This document shows, piece by piece, positions 1 to 6,186 of a stretch of 10,012 bases of DNA. The notes beneath the pieces are model-generated. The model was not told where the DNA came from, searched no databases, and saw only the letters and a program-made list of their open reading frames with translations. Each line of letters opens with the position of its first letter. The stretch's first letter is position 1. Source of the stretch: Alphaproteobacteria bacterium (lineage in GTDB: Bacteria; Pseudomonadota; Alphaproteobacteria; Rhizobiales; Rhizobiaceae); the NCBI GenBank assembly GCA_030428345.1, contig JAUIBM010000060.1:1-10012 (forward strand). The letters run 5' to 3'. The position numbers and the translations under genes are program-made.

Positions 1-12
1 CGCGGGGACTAG
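1..12 (+). CDS. Possible last codons of an upstream gene (bchD?)
   Basis: Frame 1 reads Arg-Gly-Asp-stop, with TAG at 10-12, three bases before the bchO start. In many purple-bacterial clusters bchO follows bchI and bchD in one operon, so this could be the end of bchD. Three residues cannot identify a protein, and the upstream gene could also end further in, in another frame. The assignment rests on context only. Confidence 0.2.
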   Translation, partial: RGD

Positions 13-15
13 CGC

Positions 16-912
16 GTGTCACCGGCTTCGCGCCTCGACTGGCTGACGGACGGCAGGGACTGGCCCAACCGCGATGCGAGCCGTTTCGTGCGCTGCGGCG
101 CAATCCGCTGGCATGTGCAGGTGCTGGGCGAGGAACAATTGCCGGCGGTTGTGCTCATCCACGGCACCGGCGCCTCGACCCATTCCTGGCGGGACGTCGC
201 GCCATTGCTGGCCAACAGCTTTCGGGTGATCGCGTTCGATCTGCCCGGTCACGGCTTCACGCAGGGCGAGCGCGCCGATTTTTCGCTTCCCGGCATTGCG
301 TCCGCCGCCGCGCAGATGCTGAAGAGCCTCGGCGTCGCCGAGGCAATTGGCGTCGGCCATTCCGCCGGCGCCGCCATCCTGCTGCAAATGGCGCTCGACG
401 ATAACGTGCGCTTCGGCGCGGTGGTGACGTTCAATGGCGCGCTGCGTCCGATCAAGGGCGACTTCCTGTTCTCGCCGCTCGCCAAGGCGCTTTTCAGCAA
501 TCCCGTCGTGCCGAGGGTGTTTTCGGCATGGGCGCGGCACACCGGCGTCACCGGCAGGATGGTGGACCGCACCGGCGGCATGATCGACCGTCGCGGCCGC
601 GATCTCTACATGCGGCTACTGGCCGATCCCGCGCATGTCGCCGGGGCCCTCGGCATGATGGCGCATTGGGATCTGGCGCCGCTGCAGAGGCGTCTTTCCG
701 CCATTTCCTGTCCCGTGACGCTGGTCGCGACCGAGAACGACCCTCTCGTGCCGGCGTCGGTCTCGCGCGAGGCGGCGGCGCGGATCCCCCGTTCGCAGGT
801 GGTAATGGTTCGCGATGGCGGACACCTGCTGCACGAGGTGAGGCCGCAATTCGCTGCGCAGATCATCCGGGAGAGGGCATTGGAGGAAACTGCAAAACTG
901 CCGCTTGATTAA
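16..912 (+). CDS. bchO: BchO, alpha/beta-hydrolase-fold magnesium chelatase accessory protein
   Basis: This 298-residue protein has the alpha/beta-hydrolase fold. An HGTG oxyanion-hole motif lies at residues 49-52, the nucleophile elbow GHSAG at 114-118 (Ser116), a likely acid Asp242 in NDPLVP, and a likely catalytic His270 in GGHLLHE. The N-terminal stretch with DGRDWPNR and SRFV is typical of BchO, which supports the GTG start at 16; a GGGGA stretch 7 bp upstream could serve as ribosome binding site. BchO is encoded with the magnesium chelatase subunits and is thought to assist magnesium insertion into protoporphyrin IX, but its reaction is not firmly established. Its place just before crtI matches known photosynthesis clusters. 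The crtA gene that lies between bchO and crtI in Rhodobacter is absent. Identification is by fold, motifs and context. Confidence 0.9.
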   Translation: MSPASRLDWLTDGRDWPNRDASRFVRCGAIRWHVQVLGEEQLPAVVLIHGTGASTHSWRDVAPLLANSFRVIAFDLPGHGFTQGERADFSLPGIASAAAQMLKSLGVAEAIGVGHSAGAAILLQMALDDNVRFGAVVTFNGALRPIKGDFLFSPLAKALFSNPVVPRVFSAWARHTGVTGRMVDRTGGMIDRRGRDLYMRLLADPAHVAGALGMMAHWDLAPLQRRLSAISCPVTLVATENDPLVPASVSREAAARIPRSQVVMVRDGGHLLHEVRPQFAAQIIRERALEETAKLPLD

Positions 913-933
913 TTCTGCCTTACACATTCTACT
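905..933 (+). promoter_or_regulatory. Candidate sigma70-like promoter for crtI-crtB
   Basis: A -35-like TTGATT (905-910) is followed after 17 bp by a -10-like TCTACT (928-933), each matching four of six consensus bases. Transcription would start near 940. The -35 box overlaps the bchO stop codon. The PpsR-type operator at 933-950 would cover the end of the -10 box and the start point. Matches of this quality occur by chance, so this is only a candidate. Confidence 0.3.
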
Positions 934-950
934 GTCAACCCATGATGACA
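933..950. promoter_or_regulatory. PpsR/CrtJ-type operator upstream of crtI
   Basis: TGT (933-935), 12 bases, then ACA (948-950) fits the TGT-N12-ACA consensus of the redox-sensitive repressor PpsR/CrtJ. The arms are a perfect 5-bp inverted repeat, TGTCA (933-937) and TGACA (946-950). The site overlaps the ATGs at 942 and 945, which argues that crtI translation starts further downstream. A lone TTACA (920-924) ends exactly 8 bp upstream and could be the remnant of a second site. The consensus is established knowledge; binding here is inferred. Confidence 0.6.
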
Positions 951-977
951 GTTCCGCTTCGCGCCCCGGTTGCCGAG

Positions 978-2498
978 ATGTCTGATCGCCGCCCGCATGC
1001 GGTGGTTGTCGGCGCGGGATTTGGAGGGCTGGCGGCGGCTGTCCGGCTCGGCGCAAAGGGCTATCGCGTCACCGTGTGCGAGCGCCTGGACCGCCCCGGC
1101 GGGCGGGCGCGCGTCTTCGAGCAGGACGGTTTTCGGTTCGACGCCGGGCCAACGATCGTCACCGCCCCTTTCCTGTTCGAGGAACTTTGGACGCTGTGCG
1201 GCAAGCGCATGGCCGATCACGTCACGCTGAAGCGGATGGATCCGGGCTACACGCTGCGTTTCGCCGACGGATCGCAACTCGCCTTCGCATCCGGGCGCGA
1301 GGCCATGCGCGCCGAGATCGCGCGTTTCAGCCCTGGCGATTTGGCGGGCTATGACCGCTTCCTGGCGGAGAGCCGAGCCTGTTTCGAAACCGGCTTCGAG
1401 GGAATGGTCGACAAGCCCTTCCACAATCTGTCCAGCATGCTGCGGGCACTGCCCGCGCTGATCGCGCGCCGGGCCGACCGTTCGATCTACGCGCTCGCCA
1501 GCAAGCATGTTCGTGACGAGCGCCTGCGCATGGCGCTGAGCTTCCATCCTCTGTTCATCGGCGGCAACCCGATGCGCACGAGCGCAATACTGAGCCTCAT
1601 CTCCCACCTCGAACAGGAATGGGGGGTGCACTGGGCCATGGGCGGCACCGGCGCGATCGTTCGCGGATTGTGCGATCTGATCGCCGCGCAGGGCGGGCGG
1701 GTCCGGACAGGTTGCGAGGTCGCCCGGATCAATGTCGAGGAAGGCGGGGTCCGGGGCGTGACGCTGGCGGGCGGCGAGACCATCGCCTCGCGGACCATTG
1801 TTTCCGACGCCGACGCGGCCTTCACCTATTCCAAGCTGATCGAGCCGCGGCACAACCGGCGATGGACCGAGCGCCGACTGCGAAGAGCCGCGTACTCCAT
1901 GGGCCTGTTCGTCTGGTATTTCGGAACCAGGGTGCAATATCCCGGCATCGGCCATCACACCATCGCGATGGGTCCGCGCTACCGCGAATTGCTGCGGGAC
2001 ATCTTCGACCGCAAGATACTGGCCGACGACTTCAGCCTGTACCTGCACCGCCCGACCGCCAGCGATCCCTCGCTCGCCCCTCCCGGCCATGACGCTTTCT
2101 ACGTCCTGTCGCCGGTTCCCAATCTCGATGGGCGGATCGATTGGCGCAGCGCCGCCGAGCCCTATCGCCTCAGGATCGAGGCCTTTCTGGAGGCCAGTTT
2201 CCTGCCGGGCCTTGGCAAGGCGGTGGTGACCTCGCGCGTCATGACGCCGCTCGATTTCGAGGCCGATTATCGCTCGCTCAAGGGTGCGGCGTTCTCGTTC
2301 GAGCCGAGGCTCACCCAGACCGCCTGGTTCAGGCCGCACAATGCGAGCGAGGACATTGCCGGCCTCTATATCGTCGGCGCGGGCACCCATCCGGGAGCCG
2401 GCATGCCCGGCGTCCTGGCTTCCGCAAGAATTCTCGACAGGATCGTTCCCCATGCAGCCGAAGCCGCCACAGTCGCCAATGCCGCCCATGTCAGCTGA
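978..2498 (+). CDS. crtI: CrtI, phytoene desaturase
   Basis: CrtI is an FAD-dependent, membrane-associated enzyme that desaturates phytoene in three steps to neurosporene or four to lycopene; the sequence does not tell which. Just after the start is the dinucleotide-binding motif VVVGAGFGGLAAA, followed by the acidic residue in VTVCERLDRPGGRA. Near the C-terminus is GAGTHPGAGMPGV, a signature of carotenoid desaturases. The ATG at 978 gives 506 residues and an N-terminus (MSDRRPHAVVVGAG) like those of known CrtI proteins. An in-frame ATG at 942 would add 12 residues, but it lies inside the operator and nearly at the predicted transcription start. Neither ATG has a good ribosome binding site. 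The 3' end overlaps crtB by 11 bp, so the two are probably translationally coupled. CrtI rather than CrtD is favoured by the fused position with crtB. Confidence 0.95.
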   Translation: MSDRRPHAVVVGAGFGGLAAAVRLGAKGYRVTVCERLDRPGGRARVFEQDGFRFDAGPTIVTAPFLFEELWTLCGKRMADHVTLKRMDPGYTLRFADGSQLAFASGREAMRAEIARFSPGDLAGYDRFLAESRACFETGFEGMVDKPFHNLSSMLRALPALIARRADRSIYALASKHVRDERLRMALSFHPLFIGGNPMRTSAILSLISHLEQEWGVHWAMGGTGAIVRGLCDLIAAQGGRVRTGCEVARINVEEGGVRGVTLAGGETIASRTIVSDADAAFTYSKLIEPRHNRRWTERRLRRAAYSMGLFVWYFGTRVQYPGIGHHTIAMGPRYRELLRDIFDRKILADDFSLYLHRPTASDPSLAPPGHDAFYVLSPVPNLDGRIDWRSAAEPYRLRIEAFLEASFLPGLGKAVVTSRVMTPLDFEADYRSLKGAAFSFEPRLTQTAWFRPHNASEDIAGLYIVGAGTHPGAGMPGVLASARILDRIVPHAAEAATVANAAHVS

Positions 2499-3540
2499 AG
2501 GCGGTCTCAGCGCCGGGGACCAGGCCATCTGCGATTCGCTCATCGCCGGCGGCTCGAAGACCTTCCATGCCGCCTCGCTTCTGCTGCCCCGCCCATACCG
2601 CCGCGCCGCCCGCGCGCTCTATGCCTTCTGCCGCACGGCGGACGATTTGGTCGACGATGGCGAGGCCGGCATCCCCGGCGAGCTCGAAGCCTGCGAAGCC
2701 TTGCGCCGCCGGCTCGACCGCGTCTATTCGGGTGCGCCATTGTCGCGTCCGGCCGACAGGGCGCTCGCCAGCGTGGTCCGCGCCCATTGCCTGCCGCGCG
2801 AATTGCCCGAAGCGATGATCGAGGGCTTCGAATGGGATTGCGAGGGCCGCCGCTACCGCACGCTCGATGACCTGCTCGACTATGCCGCGCGCGTCGCCGG
2901 TGTCGTCGGCGTGATGATGTCGGCGATCATGGGCCGGCGCGAACCCTCTGTGCTGGTGCGCGCGGGCGAACTGGGTCTGGCGATGCAATTGACCAATATC
3001 GCCCGCGACGTGGGGGAGGACGCGCGGCGCGGGCGCATCTATCTGCCGCTTGACTGGCTGGCGCAGGCGCGCATCGACCCGGAGGAATTCCTGGCCCGGC
3101 CTCGCATGAGCTCGCAACTGGCCGAGGTGGTGCGGCAATTGCTGTTCGCCGCGGACCGCTACTATGAAAGCGGGTTGAAGGGCGTTCCCGCGCTCCCTGC
3201 CGCCTGTCGTCCGGCCATTCGCGCCGCCGGCCTTGCCTATCGGGCCATCGGGAGCAACATCGCCCGAAACGATTACGACAGCGTCACCATGCGGGCGCAT
3301 ACCGGAACGTCGAAGAAGCTTGCCCTGCTCGCCTGGTCCGGCGCCACGGCGTTCTTTCCTTTGCCGATCCCCGCGCGCGCGCCGCATCCCTCGATCCGCG
3401 CCATGGTCGAGCGAACCGCGGTTGAAGCCAGCCCGCCTTCGGGTCTCGACGCGCAGATGGGCCGGTTCATCGATCTGCTTTCCTCCTTCGAGGAACGCCA
3501 TCGCCTGCGTTCGGCCCAGCGGATCGGCTATGCGCGATGA
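2488..3540 (+). CDS. crtB: CrtB, phytoene synthase
   Basis: Phytoene synthase condenses two geranylgeranyl diphosphates head to head into phytoene, the first committed carotenoid step. With the ATG at 2488 the protein has 350 residues, near the usual family length. The first aspartate-rich motif is in AFCRTADDLVDDGE (residues 47-59; Asp52, Asp53, Asp56, Asp57). The second is QLTNIARDVGED (167-178; Asp174, Asp178), followed by the RGRIYLPLDW stretch typical of squalene/phytoene synthases. In-frame ATGs at 2452 and 2479 would add 12 or 3 residues. An AGGA about 10 bp before 2452 is the only ribosome-binding-like sequence, so the longer form remains possible. The gene overlaps crtI at its 5' end and the following small gene by ATGA at its 3' end, so the three probably share one transcript. 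Confidence 0.95.
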   Translation: MSAEGGLSAGDQAICDSLIAGGSKTFHAASLLLPRPYRRAARALYAFCRTADDLVDDGEAGIPGELEACEALRRRLDRVYSGAPLSRPADRALASVVRAHCLPRELPEAMIEGFEWDCEGRRYRTLDDLLDYAARVAGVVGVMMSAIMGRREPSVLVRAGELGLAMQLTNIARDVGEDARRGRIYLPLDWLAQARIDPEEFLARPRMSSQLAEVVRQLLFAADRYYESGLKGVPALPAACRPAIRAAGLAYRAIGSNIARNDYDSVTMRAHTGTSKKLALLAWSGATAFFPLPIPARAPHPSIRAMVERTAVEASPPSGLDAQMGRFIDLLSSFEERHRLRSAQRIGYAR

Positions 3541-3674
3541 TCGCCCATTATTTCGGACTGATCGAGGCCGCGTTCGTGTTCGGACTGGCGATAGCCTTTT
3601 TCATCTGGCAGTGGCGCTCGCTTGGGCGCGACGTTGCCGCGCGCAAGGAGCGCGAGCGGAACGAGCGGGAATAG
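3537..3674 (+). CDS. Small single-pass membrane protein downstream of crtB
   Basis: This 45-residue open frame begins with an ATG that overlaps the crtB stop codon (ATGA), suggesting translational coupling. Residues from about 9 to 27 form a hydrophobic segment rich in Ala, Phe, Ile and Leu and ending in WQW. The C-terminal third is highly charged, with many Arg, Lys and Glu (KERERNERE at the end). This looks like one membrane helix followed by a charged cytoplasmic tail. It was too short for a default gene call. It occupies the position where Rhodobacter carries tspO, but it is not a TspO, which has five helices. I believe similar tiny proteins occur in other photosynthesis clusters but cannot confirm that here. 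Function unknown; the crtIB operon context suggests a link to pigment synthesis or membrane assembly. Confidence 0.65.
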   Translation: MIAHYFGLIEAAFVFGLAIAFFIWQWRSLGRDVAARKERERNERE

Positions 3675-3675
3675 A

Positions 3676-3699
3676 GGCGGCCTCAGCCGGGGGGCCGCC
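3676..3699. terminator. Candidate hairpin between convergent crtB-orf45 and crtC
   Basis: GGCGGCC (3676-3682) and GGCCGCC (3693-3699) form a perfect 7-bp inverted repeat around a 10-base loop. It lies at the junction of two convergent transcription units whose stop codons are only 8 bp apart, and it overlaps the end of crtC. No run of T follows on either strand, so it is not a standard intrinsic terminator. In G+C-rich DNA a repeat of this size can arise by chance. Confidence 0.25.
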
Positions 3700-4609
3700 G
3701 CGGCATGCGGAACGGCAGCATCGCCTTGACGAGCGGGGAGGCGAAACGCTGGCCTGAAAAGCTCTCATGCATCAGGCGGACCGGTTCGCCGGCAATATGC
3801 GTATCGACCAGCGCCCTTGTGTAGAATGGGCTGTCTTCAAGCGGCCGCACGATCCGTGGCTCCTTGCCGGCGTCGCACCGAGCGAAACGCTCCACCCTCC
3901 ACAAGCCGGAATTCAGTTGCCGCACCGGCGGTGCCTGCAGCAGGCGCGCGCCGCTGCCTGAAAACTCGGCCGCGATCGATGTCGTCCCGCCGTCCGCCTT
4001 CAGCGCATCATACAGGACGATTGGTTTGCCCGAGCGCCGCCCGCGCGCCCAGTCCCAGCGCCGAAAGCCGTTTTCGAGCGGCTCGACGCCCCAGTTGGAG
4101 TCCAGATAGCCGTCTCCCGACCAGGATTCGCCGCCCTCCAGTCGCATCTCGATCCGGCCCGCCGGGGCGATCGGCCACCAGCTGTGGTCGGACTTGCCGT
4201 CCAGGTCGAACACCTCACCGGTCACGAATTCCGGCTGCATCCGCACTTCGCCCCTGATCCGCCTTGGCAGCACATGGGTGGATGGCCACGGCAGCGACAA
4301 TTCGTCGAAGCGGATGTGCAGGGCGGAGCCGTCCCATTCGAGCGCGCTCGGCCCGACCTGAAAATTCGACGCGTCGCGCTTGAGCGCGCCTTCGCCGCGC
4401 TCCGTCATCGTCCAGTAATTTCCGTTCGGTCCGTAGATCGCGATATTAATCGCGATATGGTCGAGCGGCCGGCGCCTGCCGCTCCAGGCATGCCAGGGCG
4501 AGAAGACGGAGCCCGCGAAGGCGATGATGACGACGGCGAAGCGTCCGCAGTCGCTCAGGCCGTCGACGTACCACCAGAGATATTCGCCGGGTAATACCGG
4601 CGAGTCGAA
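3683..4609 (-). CDS. crtC: CrtC, acyclic carotenoid 1,2-hydratase (5' end unresolved)
   Basis: CrtC adds water across the 1,2 double bond of neurosporene or lycopene, giving 1-hydroxy carotenoids. Family-like stretches run through the protein: FDSPVLPGEYLWWYVDGLSD at the N-terminus, then IAFAGSVFSPWHAW, WTMTERG, DASNFQVGPSALEWDG, YLDSNWGVEPLE and FRRWDWARG. The coordinates begin at the conserved Phe codon, giving 308 residues to the TGA stop. The true start is unclear. There is no ATG, GTG or TTG in this frame between here and the ATG at 4865-4867, about 86 codons upstream inside crtD, which would give 394 residues. A CTG (4556-4558) overlapping the crtD stop would give 291 residues but would cut off the conserved N-terminus. 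The gene lies downstream of crtD on the same strand and overlaps its end by about 55 bp, so translation is probably coupled. Identity is firm; the start is not. Confidence 0.9.
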   Translation of the reverse strand, partial: FDSPVLPGEYLWWYVDGLSDCGRFAVVIIAFAGSVFSPWHAWSGRRRPLDHIAINIAIYGPNGNYWTMTERGEGALKRDASNFQVGPSALEWDGSALHIRFDELSLPWPSTHVLPRRIRGEVRMQPEFVTGEVFDLDGKSDHSWWPIAPAGRIEMRLEGGESWSGDGYLDSNWGVEPLENGFRRWDWARGRRSGKPIVLYDALKADGGTTSIAAEFSGSGARLLQAPPVRQLNSGLWRVERFARCDAGKEPRIVRPLEDSPFYTRALVDTHIAGEPVRLMHESFSGQRFASPLVKAMLPFRMPRRPPG

Positions 4610-6096
4610 GCGAGGTCCGCGATAAGGCTCTCCGCCGCAAGCCTGCCCGATAGGGCCGCCATCGGCACGCCCGGCCCCGGATGCGCGCTGCCCCCCGCGA
4701 GATAGAGACCCGGCAGCGCCGTTCGCGATCCCGGCCGCCGGAACGACGCCGTCCAGCCGTGCGAGGCCCTGCCGTACAGCGCTCCGCCGGTTCCCGGATA
4801 CAGGCGGTTCCAGTCCTCCGGCCTTGTCAGCGTCATTTCCGGTTCGGCCTCGATCGCCATCCCGCATGCCGTGAGCGTCTTCATTGCGTTGTGCAGGCAT
4901 CTGTCGGTCTCGCTCCCGTCTGATTGGACCCTGTCGCCATCCGCCGGCGCATTGACCAGGAGATAAATGCGCTCGCCCGCCCCGGCCTCTCCCGTATCGT
5001 TCGCGGCGTCGCGATCCTGCGCGCAGACATAGACGGTCGGGTCCTGCGGCAGGCGGCGCTGGTTGAAGATCGTGTCGAATTCGTCCCGATAATCCTTCGA
5101 GAAGCAGACCGTGTGGCGGGCGGGCTGCAAGCCGCTGACTGTTCCGCGCATGGCCCACACCATCGCGGAGAGCGAACGTTGCGCCGGCGGCACCGGACGC
5201 AGCCCCGATTGCGGCGCAATCCCCGCCAGCGCCGAAACATCGCCGCACCACACGGCGGCCCTCGCCGACATCGCGCCCCGGCCCTGCGTGCAGAGTTCAA
5301 GTCCCGCGCCGCGCCGCTCGATCGATAGAACGCCTTCATCCTTGAGGATGGTGACGCCCAGATCGCGCGCCAATCGCTCCAGCGCAACGGCGAGCGCCCG
5401 CATGCCGCCAGCCACCAGCCAGACGCCTTCCTGTTCGACATGGGCGACCAGCATAAGCGTCGCCGGCGAAAGAAAGGGAGACGACCCGCAATAGGTGGCG
5501 TAGCGCCCGTATAGCTGGCGCAGATGCGGCGAATCGAAATACCGGCCTAGAGCCGCCCAGAGGGTCGAGAAAGGATTGAGCGCCAGCAAGCCGCGCGGAT
5601 CCTCCCGAGCAACGCGCCAGGCCAGTTGCAGCGGATTGGGGCGCTGCGCCTCGATATAGCTGTGCCGCAAGGCGTTGAACGTCGCGCCGGCGTCGCGGCA
5701 GAACCGCAGATACCCCTGCGCATCGCCTGCGCCTGCGAAATCTGCAATGGCGGCGGCGCTGTTCTCGCGGCTGGCGTGCAGATCGAGAACACCGGCATCG
5801 CGCCAGGCGTGGCGGGCGAGAACGCCCGCGGGCTGCAGCGTCAGGCGGCTGTCGAGGCTGGCGCCGGCGCGGGAGAACAGATCCTCGAATACCCAGCGCA
5901 TGGTGAGAACGGTCGGCCCGCCATCGAGTCGCGCCCCGCCGCCGTCAACCTCGCGGACCTTGCCGCCCAGGCATGGTTCCTTTTCCAGCAGGATGACCTC
6001 GCGCCCGGCGATCGCCAGAAAGATCGCACAACTGAGCCCCGCGACGCCGCCGCCCACGACCGCAACCTTTTCAGCAGGGGAGGAACTGGCCGTCAT
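4555..6096 (-). CDS. crtD: CrtD, hydroxyneurosporene/methoxyneurosporene 3,4-desaturase
   Basis: CrtD is an FAD-dependent desaturase related to CrtI that introduces the 3,4 double bond into hydroxylated or methoxylated acyclic carotenoids. The ATG at 6096 gives 513 residues. A VVGGGVAGL nucleotide-binding motif lies at 13-21, LLEKEPCLGGKV follows, and the C-terminal desaturase signature GGSAHPGPGVPM is at 468-479. An AGG five bases before the ATG serves as a modest ribosome binding site. An in-frame TTG at 6135 would add 13 residues but lies inside the operator region and is unlikely. The last 18 or so codons overlap the crtC frame. Divergence from crtE with a shared 90-bp control region matches known clusters. 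CrtD rather than a second CrtI is inferred from its pairing with crtC. Confidence 0.93.
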   Translation of the reverse strand: MTASSSPAEKVAVVGGGVAGLSCAIFLAIAGREVILLEKEPCLGGKVREVDGGGARLDGGPTVLTMRWVFEDLFSRAGASLDSRLTLQPAGVLARHAWRDAGVLDLHASRENSAAAIADFAGAGDAQGYLRFCRDAGATFNALRHSYIEAQRPNPLQLAWRVAREDPRGLLALNPFSTLWAALGRYFDSPHLRQLYGRYATYCGSSPFLSPATLMLVAHVEQEGVWLVAGGMRALAVALERLARDLGVTILKDEGVLSIERRGAGLELCTQGRGAMSARAAVWCGDVSALAGIAPQSGLRPVPPAQRSLSAMVWAMRGTVSGLQPARHTVCFSKDYRDEFDTIFNQRRLPQDPTVYVCAQDRDAANDTGEAGAGERIYLLVNAPADGDRVQSDGSETDRCLHNAMKTLTACGMAIEAEPEMTLTRPEDWNRLYPGTGGALYGRASHGWTASFRRPGSRTALPGLYLAGGSAHPGPGVPMAALSGRLAAESLIADLASTRRYYPANISGGTSTA

Positions 6097-6125
6097 GGTA
6101 ACCTGGTTTGTTGACTCTTCAGCGC

Positions 6126-6154
6126 ATTGTGTCAATCTAAGTTTACATTGTAAA
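6126..6154 (-). promoter_or_regulatory. Candidate crtD-crtC promoter
   Basis: On the minus strand a -35-like TTTACA (6154-6149) and a -10-like CACAAT (6131-6126) are separated by 17 bp. Transcription would start near 6119, leaving a leader of about 23 bases before the crtD ATG. The PpsR-type site at 6130-6147 would cover the spacer and most of the -10 box, as expected for repression. Five of six and four of six consensus matches make this a candidate only. Confidence 0.3.
6130..6147. promoter_or_regulatory. PpsR/CrtJ-type operator, crtD-proximal
   Basis: TGT (6130-6132), 12 bases, then ACA (6145-6147) fits the TGT-N12-ACA consensus, with A+T-rich arms TGTCAA and TTTACA. It lies in the divergent crtD/crtE region and is separated by exactly 8 bp (6148-6155) from a second match. 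Paired sites 8 bp apart are known to bind CrtJ cooperatively at the Rhodobacter capsulatus bchC promoter. Confidence 0.65.
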
Positions 6155-6156
6155 CT
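6140..6156. repeat. 17-bp perfect inverted repeat in the crtD/crtE control region
   Basis: AGTTTACA (6140-6147) and TGTAAACT (6149-6156) are exact reverse complements around a single T. The repeat spans the right arm of the first PpsR-type site, the 8-bp spacer and the first base of the second site. The two TGT-N12-ACA sites alone do not require this symmetry. It could be an operator for another dimeric regulator, or a product of A+T-rich arm sequences lying close together. Confidence 0.5.
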
Positions 6157-6173
6157 GTCTTGCTAATTTGACA
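6156..6173. promoter_or_regulatory. PpsR/CrtJ-type operator, crtE-proximal
   Basis: TGT (6156-6158), 12 bases, then ACA (6171-6173) fits TGT-N12-ACA; the right arm is TTGACA. It ends 13 bp before the crtE start codon, just upstream of the ribosome binding site GGAGAAGG (6176-6183). Binding here should block crtE transcription and, with the neighbouring site, crtD as well. Confidence 0.6.
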
Positions 6174-6186
6174 TTGGAGAAGGTCG

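Noticed and set aside
905..918. FNR-type site beginning TTGAT near the bchO stop
   Set aside because: The expected second half ATCAA is missing at the right spacing.
2284..2451. Extension of crtB to a start at 2284
   Set aside because: The extra residues lie inside the conserved end of crtI and show no phytoene synthase similarity; the family begins near the ATG at 2488.
909..2543. 544-residue open frame on the minus strand across crtI
   Set aside because: It is antisense to crtI, which has clear desaturase motifs. Long antisense frames are common in G+C-rich genes, and its composition is low-complexity with no recognisable motif.
2491..3501. 336-residue minus-strand frame across crtB
   Set aside because: It is a shadow of crtB, rich in Arg, Ala and Gly, with no family resemblance.
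4610..5251. Extension of the crtC frame to an ATG at 5251
   Set aside because: The added 200 or so residues lie wholly inside crtD in another frame and look like a frame shadow. The open frame reflects the lack of stop codons in G+C-rich DNA.
6168..6173. TTGACA as a -35 box for crtE
   Set aside because: It lies only 13 bp before the crtE ATG, leaving no room for a -10 box and leader. It is better explained as the arm of the PpsR-type site.
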